Part shown: piece by piece, positions 1-6,280 of the stretch | Position numbering within the stretch: the first letter of the stretch is position 1 | Layout: each line of letters starts with the position of its first letter | Made by a program: the position numbers and the translations under genes | Notes under the pieces: model-generated | The model's input: the letters and a program-made list of their open reading frames with translations, nothing else | What the model was told of the DNA's origin: nothing | The model's database searches: none | DNA from: Latescibacteria bacterium UBA6620 | GTDB taxonomy: Bacteria > Latescibacterota > UBA2968 | Direction: 5' to 3' | NCBI GenBank assembly: GCA_002433075.1 | Contig: DJHM01000045.1 | Span: 1-6,823 of the forward strand | DNA: 6,823 nt

Positions 1-424
1 GACTGAGCTCCGGGGACCGCATACGAATGGCCGGGCAGGGGGCCCCGAGGGATGGGGCCCGGCCCAGCTGGCGACCTGTTCCTCCGAGTTGAGTCCACAT
101 GCTCGCTTTCGACTCGATGGCAACGACCTCCACCTGGACATCGACATCGTACCCTGGCAGGCTGCTCTCGGCGATGAGGTAGTCGTTGAAACGTTGATCG
201 ACAAGGTGCAAGTGAAGATTCCAGAGTCGACCTCATCCGGAGATCGGGTCAGGGTGCCTGGCAGAGGTTATCCGGCGAGGTCAGGTACCGGCGACCTTTA
301 CATCAGCTTCACAATCGTGGGGCCTCCCGTTCTGCTGGAACGAGAGCGACACCTTTATGAGAAATTGCAGAGGGCTACAGGAGAGGGTGTGTCGGCACCC
401 CGGGAGATAAGGCATGAATGCTAA
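1..424 (+). pseudogene. dnaJ: DnaJ/CbpA-type co-chaperone, C-terminal remnant with two frameshifts (5' end outside window)
   Basis: DnaJ-family proteins deliver unfolded clients to DnaK and stimulate its ATPase in the cytoplasm. This stretch is the substrate-binding C-terminal part. Frame 3 (from base 3) reads LSSGDRIRMAGQG, the end of C-terminal domain I. The homologous reading then moves to frame 1 (GPGPAGDLFLRVE, to base 93) and to frame 2 from base 95 (PHARFRLDGNDLHLDI, then PWQAALG and KVQVKIPESTSSGDRVRV, ending GDLYISFTIV). These match the family order GQG-GDLY-PHxxFxxxGxDL-PWxAALG-KIPxxTxSG-GDLY. Each shift looks like one extra base: the first lies in the G5/C4 run near 38-50, the second is probably T94. 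The J domain and any zinc-finger region lie upstream, unseen. The tail overlaps the clpB start by 11 bases, a normal dnaJ-clpB arrangement. The last 110 codons are open and well conserved, so either the lesions are fairly recent or, less likely, they are sequence errors. Confidence 0.8.
29..64. repeat. GC-rich inverted repeat inside the dnaJ remnant
   Basis: GGCCGGGC (29-36) and its exact reverse complement GCCCGGCC (57-64) flank a 20-base spacer that itself contains G5-C4 (38-46). It sits where the first dnaJ frameshift must lie. It is probably a by-product of Gly/Pro/Ala codons, but it could form a hairpin that favours slippage in replication or sequencing. Confidence 0.5.
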
Positions 425-2938
425 CAGAATGACCGAGCGGTCTGTGGAAGCCCTGCGTGATGCTCAGATCCACGCCATCAGGGCCGGACACCAGGAATTC
501 GGTGCGGCACATCTTCTGTTGGCGCTACTGGATCAGCCTGATGGGCTGGTGCCAGCTGTGCTGAAACGCGCCAAAGTCGACGCAGCACTCGTTGCAGGAG
601 CAGCCAGGGAGGTCGCCGACCGCCAGCCGCGGGTTACTGGGTCCGGCGTCGAAGCGGGTAAGGTCTACGTCACACCGGACCTGCAACAGGCACTCGTGAA
701 AGCAGCGGAAGAAGCGAGCCGGCTCGGGGATTCCTATGTGTCGGTAGAGCACCTTTTCTTGGGACTCATATCATCCAATCCTCAGATGAGGGAGCTCCTC
801 GGTGATCAGGGTGTTACTTACAAAGGGTTTCTGGCCGATCTCAAGCAGGTCCGCGGCAACCATCAGGTGACGAGCCCTACGCCAGAAGACATTTTCGATG
901 CACTGGAAAAATACGGTGTCGATCTCGTCGTTCAGGCGCGGGAGGCAAAGCTGGACCCGGTGATCTGCCGAGATCAGAAGGATCCGCCGGATCCTGTCCA
1001 GGACAACAAAGAACAATCCGGTGCTGATTGGAGAGCCTGGCGTGGGAAAGGTAGCCATCGTCGAAGGCCTGGCTCAGCGTATTGTTCGGGCTGACGTTCC
1101 CGAATGGTTGAAAGATCGGAATATCTTTTCACTCGACCTTGGGGCCTTGCTTGGCGGAGCGAAGTATCGTGGCGACTTCGAAAAGCGCTTGAAGGCAGTT
1201 CTCGGGGACATCGCCGCGAGCGAAAGACGTATTCTCCTGTTCATCGACTAGGTGCATAACATCGTTGGGGCTGGACGCACGGAGGGGTCGACGGACGCAG
1301 GGAACCTGCTCAAGCCGATGCTGGCCAGGGGCGAGCTCCACTGTATCTAGACGACTACTTTGAATGAGCATCGGCAGCACATCGAACAGGACCCGGCTAT
1401 CGAGCGGCAATTCGAGCCCATTCTGGTCGGTGCGCCCTCGGCGGAGGATACCATCTCTATCCTGCGGGGTTTGCGTGAGCGATTCGAATTGCATCCCGGC
1501 GTGGGGATTCAGGATCACGTGCTGGTGGGCGCCGCACAGCTGTCCGATCGATACCTCTCTGAGCGATTGCTTCCTGGTAAGGCGATTGACCTGGTTGACG
1601 AGGCTTGCGCGATGGTGCGGACCGAAATCGACTCGATGCCGGCAGAATTGGACGAGACGACCCGGCGTGTGCTGCAACTCGAAATCGAGGCTGCGGCGCT
1701 CGAGAGCGAGAAAGATCCAGCAAGCACGAAAAGGCTGGAAGAACTTCGAAAAGATTTGGCGGATCTCAAAGGTCGGAGCGACGAAATGAGGATGCGATGG
1801 GAGGCCGAGAAGGAAACGTTGGATTCTGCGAGGTCTCTTCGGGAGCAGATCGCGGAATCCAAGCGTGAAGTCGAGCAGGCAGAGGCCAAGTACGATCTCA
1901 GTCGCGCAACGGAACTGGAGCACGGTCATCTGCCAGAACTCGAACAGCAACTCGAAGATGCCGAGGCGGCCGTCCGGGGTTCTGACAGGATGTTGACAGA
2001 AGATGTGACGGATTCTGAGATCGCAGACATTGTTTCTCGCTGGACGGGCGTTCCAGTCTCGAGGCTGGTCGAAGATGAGCGGGAAAAGCTGATGCGACTC
2101 GACGATGTGCTTCACGAGAGACTGGTTGGGCAGGATGAGGCCGTGCGTTCGGTTGTCGACACAGTGACCCGGGCCCGAGCGGGGATCAAGGATCCTGACC
2201 GGCCGATTGGGTCGTTCATTTTTCTCAGCCCTACCGAAGTCGGCAAAACCAAGCTTGCCAGAACGCTGGCCCTCACGCTGTTCGACAGCGTGGAACGGCT
2301 GGTCCGCATCTATATGAGCGAGTATATGGAAAAGCGCGCGGTGTCGAGACTGATTGGCGCCCCGCCAGGGTAAGTGGGCTTCGAAGAAGGCGGCCAGCTG
2401 ACCGAGGTGGTCCGCCGGCAGTCCTACTCGGTGATTCTGTTCGATGAAGTGGAGAAAGCACACCACGACGTGCCTAACATCCTCCTCCTGCTTCTCGATG
2501 ACGGAAGGCTCGCACCGTAGACTTCAGGAATACCGTGGTCATAATGACCTCCAACGTGGGATCTCACGATCTGCTCGATGGAGTCAAAGATGGGGCGATA
2601 CCTGAATCCACACGGGACGGGGTGCTCGCCCAGCTTAGAGCGTTTTCCAAACCTGAATCCCTTAATTGTCTACATGATATTGTATTCGCAATGAAATAAG
2701 AGAAATTATTGCGTTGCTTATGAAGGATCTGAGTAACCGGATCGAGGAGAGAGATCTTCGGTTGAAGCTCCACAATTACGCGATCGACTTCATCGCGGAA
2801 CGAGGATACGATCCCGCTCTGGGAGCCAGACCGCTGAAGCGCTATGTCCAGAGGGACGTGGAAACGCCCACCGCCAGAACCCTGATCGATCACGTGCCAG
2901 AAGACGGAGCGACGGTCCTGGTTACTCGGAAAGACTAG
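414..2938 (+). pseudogene. clpB: ClpB disaggregase (Hsp100), inactivated by stops, frameshifts and motif loss
   Basis: ClpB is a hexameric two-ring AAA+ ATPase that pulls proteins out of aggregates with DnaK/DnaJ. The ATG at 414 follows GGAG at 403-406 and begins MNANRMTERSVEALRDAQ, a typical ClpB start. All domains remain in order. The N domain runs from 414 to about 850. D1 (about 950-1600) includes the AKYRGDFE pore loop. The coiled-coil middle domain covers about 1620-2010, followed by WTGVPVSRL. D2 (about 2080-2935) includes LFDEVEKAH and GARPLKR. Lesions are: a frameshift at 972-975 (RD-EE-IRR region, residues missing); TAG at 1249 in place of the D1 Walker B Glu; TAG at 1348 within CIGATT; TAA at 2371 in place of the D2 pore-loop Tyr; a frameshift at about 2510 with the TDGQG codons missing (about 16 bases); and a frameshift at about 2688-2698 after the IVVF segment. 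D1 Walker A reads GEPGVGKV (Thr lost) and D2 Walker A reads SPTEVGKT (two Gly lost). The 2525-base span is close to an intact gene. A functional paralogue elsewhere is possible. Confidence 0.93.
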
Positions 2939-2983
2939 GGACTGGAGGTTGGTCTGGAGTCCGGCTGAGTCGTGCGCGATAAA

Positions 2984-2996
2984 ATGTGAATCACAT
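2984..2996. repeat. 13-bp perfect palindrome in the clpB-pyk spacer
   Basis: ATGTGA-A-TCACAT is a perfect 6+1+6 inverted repeat lying 45 bases after the clpB remnant stop and two bases before the terminator stem. It could be a small operator. It resembles a CRP half-site pair, but the spacing is one base, not six. It could also be chance, or part of an extended terminator structure. No function is assigned. Confidence 0.4.
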
Positions 2997-2997
2997 C

Positions 2998-3028
2998 AAG
3001 CCCTCCTACGCGTGCAGGGGGGCTTTTT
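2998..3028 (+). terminator. Rho-independent terminator of the former dnaJ-clpB operon
   Basis: AAGCCCTCC at 2998-3006 pairs with GGGGGGCTT at 3017-3025 (nine pairs, one of them G-U) around a 10-base loop. The right arm runs into a five-T tract at 3024-3028. This is the standard intrinsic terminator layout on the + strand, 60 bases after the clpB remnant stop. Its structure is intact although the genes it served are broken. It also makes it unlikely that pyk translation begins upstream, at 2986. Confidence 0.85.
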
Positions 3029-3033
3029 CCCTC

Positions 3034-3061
3034 CTTACAGGCGCAGGGATTCTAGTATACC
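3034..3061 (+). promoter_or_regulatory. Weak sigma70-like promoter candidate for pyk-tamA-tamB
   Basis: CTTACA (3034-3039, four of six matches to TTGACA) and TATACC (3056-3061, four of six to TATAAT) are separated by 16 bases. They lie between the terminator and the pyk ribosome binding site, where a promoter is needed, and would give a leader of roughly 35 bases. The matches are weak and the host's promoter consensus is unknown, so position is the main support. Confidence 0.3.
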
Positions 3062-3087
3062 CATTCGGAGCGATAGCCTATGTTTCC

Positions 3088-3094
3088 GGGGGAG
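3088..3094 (+). promoter_or_regulatory. Ribosome binding site that fixes the pyk start
   Basis: GGGGGAG lies eight bases before the GTG at 3103, an ideal Shine-Dalgarno spacing. The in-frame GTG at 2986 has no comparable site and would place the terminator hairpin inside the coding region. The site therefore decides the start. Confidence 0.7.
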
Positions 3095-3102
3095 ACCGCA
3101 TT

Positions 3103-4521
3103 GTGAAACGCGCCAAAATCATATGTACTCTGGGACCCTCAAGCGGGGAAAAACCAGTCCTCCTCGAACTCGTGGATGCAGGACTCGATGTTGTTCGATT
3201 GAACTTTTCGCACGGCACGCACGAAGATCATCGCCGAACGATTGAGATGGTCCGGGAGGTCGAGTCGGAGGTTCGTCGACCAGTCGCCATCCTGCAGGAT
3301 CTTCAGGGGCCCAAGATTCGTGTGGGGAAAATCGAACCAGAACCTCGGATACTCATCCCCGGGTCTGAGGTTGTGCTTACAACCACAGAAGATGCCGGTT
3401 CGGAGGCGATCTTTACGACGTATTCCAGCCTTCCTGTGGATGTGGGAAAGGGAGATCGACTGCTTCTCGACGACGGCAAGATCGAACTCGTCGTGCAGGG
3501 CGTGTCGGAAGGATCGGTGACGTGCGGGGTTGTGGTCGGCGGAGCACTGAATTCAAACAAGGGGATCAACCTTCCGGACAGTTCGGTTAGCGCACCCTCT
3601 TTCACAGAAAAGGATCGGGAGGATCTCCGGTTCGGGATCGAGCACGGAGTGGATCTGGTAGCGATGTCCTTCGTTCGCGCGCCGGCCCACATCGGTTTGG
3701 TCAAGCGGGAAGCCCGACAGTGGGGGGGCGAGGTCCCCGTGATCGCGAAACTCGAACGACCGGAGGCTGTCGAAGCCCTCGATGAGATCCTCGAGATCGC
3801 CGACGGGGTCATGGTGGCAAGAGGAGACCTCGGCGTGGAACTGCCACCTGAGCGTGTTCCTCCCATCCAGAAACGTATCATCTCGAGTGCGAATGCGGCT
3901 GGCGTCCTCGTCATCACGGCCACGCAGATGCTCGAGTCCATGACGAACAATCCGAGACCAACGAGAGCGGAGGCGTCAGACGTAGCCAACGCCATCTACG
4001 ACGGAACCGACGCGGTGATGCTCTCTGGTGAGACTGCGGTCGGGGAATACCCCGTAGAAACGGTCCGGATGATGGCGCGAATCGTCGAAGAAACGGAGAT
4101 CCATCTCTCTGTCGATTCCAGTGAAGGTCTCGACAACCCGGGGCATCTATCCTTCCCTGATGCCATCGGCTACGCTGCCACGACCGCCGCTCAGGGCGTT
4201 GGTGCAAAAGCAATTGTGGCCTTTACTCAGTCCGGAGCGACAGCACGTCTGATTTCCAAGCGCCGCCCCCGCACCCCGATCGTGGCATTTACGCCGCACG
4301 AGGCCATTTGGCGCCAGCTGAGCCTTTGTTGGGGGACTGAGCCCAGATTGATTGACGCGGCCCACGATACGGACGAAATGGTGGCCGAGGTCGAGGCGCG
4401 GCTTCTGATGGAGGGCGGGGTCAATGTCGGAGATAGCCTCGTGATTTTGTCAGGAGCTCCGGTGACTGCCCGGGCAGAAACCAACCTGCTCAAGCTGCAT
4501 CGCGTGGGCGATGCGCGGTAG
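3103..4521 (+). CDS. pyk: Pyruvate kinase
   Basis: Pyruvate kinase catalyses the last step of glycolysis in the cytoplasm: phosphoenolpyruvate + ADP to pyruvate + ATP. The 472-residue product has the usual family length and starts MKRAKIICTLGPSS, the canonical N terminus. Visible landmarks are VRLNFSHG (Arg32, Asn34, Ser36, substrate and cation site), DLQGPKIR (66-73), the B domain (about 73-165), IAKLERPEAV with catalytic Lys216 and metal ligand Glu218, ARGDLGVE with metal ligand Asp242, TATQMLESM with Thr274, and the C-terminal allosteric domain from about 350. There is no extra C-terminal PEP-utiliser domain. DLQGPK, as opposed to DTKGPE, is the pattern of potassium-independent pyruvate kinases. 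The frame extends up to a GTG at 2986, but that start crosses a terminator and adds 39 residues unlike any pyruvate kinase, so 3103 is preferred. The 3' end overlaps the next gene by 11 bases. Confidence 0.97.
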   Translation: MKRAKIICTLGPSSGEKPVLLELVDAGLDVVRLNFSHGTHEDHRRTIEMVREVESEVRRPVAILQDLQGPKIRVGKIEPEPRILIPGSEVVLTTTEDAGSEAIFTTYSSLPVDVGKGDRLLLDDGKIELVVQGVSEGSVTCGVVVGGALNSNKGINLPDSSVSAPSFTEKDREDLRFGIEHGVDLVAMSFVRAPAHIGLVKREARQWGGEVPVIAKLERPEAVEALDEILEIADGVMVARGDLGVELPPERVPPIQKRIISSANAAGVLVITATQMLESMTNNPRPTRAEASDVANAIYDGTDAVMLSGETAVGEYPVETVRMMARIVEETEIHLSVDSSEGLDNPGHLSFPDAIGYAATTAAQGVGAKAIVAFTQSGATARLISKRRPRTPIVAFTPHEAIWRQLSLCWGTEPRLIDAAHDTDEMVAEVEARLLMEGGVNVGDSLVILSGAPVTARAETNLLKLHRVGDAR

Positions 4522-6280
4522 GCCAGTAAGACGTATCCGCCGTGCTCTTGTTGTGCTGGCTTTCCTTGCCGTAGCAGGTTCTGCCCCTGGCCAACCTACA
4601 CACCCTGTTGTACACCACCTTGCCGTCACGGGGAATCTATCCGTGCCGGCGGCACAACTTCAGCCCCTTCTGTCCACACGGGCAACCTCTCAGCTCTCCT
4701 GGCTTCCCTGGGTGGACAAACACCATCTCGATCCGGACAGACTCCGCGCAGATTTATTGAGATTGAGGGCATTCTACCGCGACCACGGTTTCTTCGAAGT
4801 AAAAGTAGATACGGTCCTGGACCGATCTCGTCCTGGCCGCGTAGAAGTGACCTACATCGTGACCGAAGGGCCCCCTACGCTCGTGGGCAGGGTCGATGTG
4901 ATTGGATCCGAGGTGCCCGAGCGTCTTCATCGGTCCCTTGGCTCCATCCCTGGTAGACGCCTGAGTAGGGAGGACCTGGAAGGGGATCGGCTGCTTCTTC
5001 TGGAAGCTGCGCGCGACTCCGGTTATGCCTTCGCTACGGTGTCAGCACAATCCCGTATCGACCAGGCAATCCACAAGGCTGACGTCACCTATCGCATCGA
5101 TATCGGCCCAAGATATCGGTTTGCGGCGCCCCGAATCGAAGGCAACGAAGGTGTGACGGCCCGAACGATCGAGCGGGGCCTGACATTTCGCCCCGGACAG
5201 TCTTTTTCTTCGCGAAAGCTCCGACAAAGCCGCAGACAACTCTACCTGTCCGGTGCCTTCAGATCCGTGGTCCTGAATGTCCCGGACAGCCTTGTTTCTG
5301 ACGACGATGTTTCTGTGGTGGTCCGGGTTTCGGAGCGGTCTCCCCGTACCATCCAAATCGGTGCTGGTTATGACACAGAGAGTCAATTTCAGGGACTACT
5401 CGCGTGGAAACACAGGAGTGCATTCGGTGGCGGTCAGCAATTCACCGTATCCGCAAGGGGCTCGGCAATCGAGAACCAAGCTTCGCTTTCGCTCCGTCAA
5501 CCTTATGTCATGGGGTCAAGGAATTGGCTGAGCCTCAGGACATTCGTGACACGTGAGGAACGTCAGGAGTTTCGCCAGATTGAGCTCGGAGGAAACATCC
5601 TGTTTGAGAGGAACATCCGCACCCGTACGACGTTCTTCTTTGATACCTCAGCCGGCTTGATCGACTTCAAGGCAGATAGTGCGTTCACCGAATTCGCACT
5701 CGGGTTTCGGAACGATCGCCGCGATGACTTTCTGGATCCATCGAACGGCCTTCTCGTCAATCTTACGCTGAAAGAGAAGGGACTGTTATTCGGCTCTGAC
5801 CGGGAATTCATCGAGCTGGCCGGCGAGGGGCGCTTTTATCGCTCCCTGCCTGGACGACTGGTTCTGGCAACGAAGGTTTTGGGGGGCGCCTTGTTCGACC
5901 TGAGTGAAGAAGGAGAGATTCCGAACATCGAGCGATACTTCGGGGGCGGGTTAAGCAGTGTCCGAGGATGGGGCTTCGAGGAGCTGGGTCCCCGTGATGC
6001 TTCGGGCGCTGTCGTAGGTGGCAAGAGCCGCCTTGAAGGAAGCGTCGAACTCCGAGCGCGCCTGGGAAGATACTTCGGCCTCGTCGGATTCGTCGACGCC
6101 GGAAACGTCGACTCGGAATTTGAAGCCTTCAATCTCGGTTCACTCCGATGGGCCATCGGGAGCGGCCTGAGGTACCTCAGCCCTGTTGGACCGATTCGCC
6201 TGGACTTTGCCCGGCGATTGAGCGAAGACCTCTTCGCATCTCGGCACCAGTTTCACTTGAGTCTGGGACAAGCCTTTTGA
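4511..6280 (+). CDS. tamA: Omp85-family outer-membrane protein, TamA/BamA-like
   Basis: Omp85 proteins are outer-membrane barrels with periplasmic POTRA domains that insert or translocate other envelope proteins. TamA works with the inner-membrane-anchored TamB. The 589-residue product starts with a signal peptide: an Arg-rich n-region, a hydrophobic stretch at about 12-24, and likely cleavage near residues 25-28. Three POTRA-like units follow at about 35-120, 123-200 and 203-275; the last contains FAAPRIEGNEGVTARTIERG and LYLSGAFRSV. The barrel covers about 279-589. It includes the loop-6 VRGW motif (484-487) in RYFGGGLSSVRGWGFEELGP, then GFVDAGNV (526-533), SPVGPIRLDFA, and a terminal Phe after HLSLGQA that fits an outer-membrane beta-signal. 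BamA usually has five POTRAs and TamA three, and a tamB-like gene follows, so TamA is the better label; a short BamA paralogue is the alternative. The ATG lies inside the end of pyk and has no clear Shine-Dalgarno site, which suggests translational coupling. Confidence 0.85.
   Translation: MRGRPVRRIRRALVVLAFLAVAGSAPGQPTHPVVHHLAVTGNLSVPAAQLQPLLSTRATSQLSWLPWVDKHHLDPDRLRADLLRLRAFYRDHGFFEVKVDTVLDRSRPGRVEVTYIVTEGPPTLVGRVDVIGSEVPERLHRSLGSIPGRRLSREDLEGDRLLLLEAARDSGYAFATVSAQSRIDQAIHKADVTYRIDIGPRYRFAAPRIEGNEGVTARTIERGLTFRPGQSFSSRKLRQSRRQLYLSGAFRSVVLNVPDSLVSDDDVSVVVRVSERSPRTIQIGAGYDTESQFQGLLAWKHRSAFGGGQQFTVSARGSAIENQASLSLRQPYVMGSRNWLSLRTFVTREERQEFRQIELGGNILFERNIRTRTTFFFDTSAGLIDFKADSAFTEFALGFRNDRRDDFLDPSNGLLVNLTLKEKGLLFGSDREFIELAGEGRFYRSLPGRLVLATKVLGGALFDLSEEGEIPNIERYFGGGLSSVRGWGFEELGPRDASGAVVGGKSRLEGSVELRARLGRYFGLVGFVDAGNVDSEFEAFNLGSLRWAIGSGLRYLSPVGPIRLDFARRLSEDLFASRHQFHLSLGQAF

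Noticed and set aside
965..985. Programmed ribosomal frameshift in clpB
   Set aside because: There is no slippery heptamer or obvious stimulatory structure, residues are missing at the junction, and further frameshifts and stops follow.
1249..2373. Stop codon reassignment or readthrough (TAG/TAA within clpB)
   Set aside because: The three stops replace different residues (Glu, Gly, Tyr), pyk itself ends with TAG, and frameshifts and motif losses accompany them. Recoding would not restore the protein.
1129..2466. 445-codon open frame on the minus strand across the clpB remnant, longer than any surviving sense frame
   Set aside because: Its codons are in exact register with the sense ClpB codons, so it stays open simply because TTA, CTA and TCA are rare in sense. 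The product (His, Arg, Gln, Phe-rich) resembles no family, while the sense strand is clearly ClpB. An automatic caller could mislabel it as a hypothetical protein.
2984..2996. CRP or FNR binding site
   Set aside because: The half-sites look like TGTGA/TCACA, but the one-base spacing does not fit the six-base CRP spacing or the FNR layout.
3303..3995. 230-codon minus-strand open frame within pyk, and similar minus-strand frames within tamA
   Set aside because: They are Ser/Arg-rich shadow frames opposite well-recognised genes, with no family features or translation signals.
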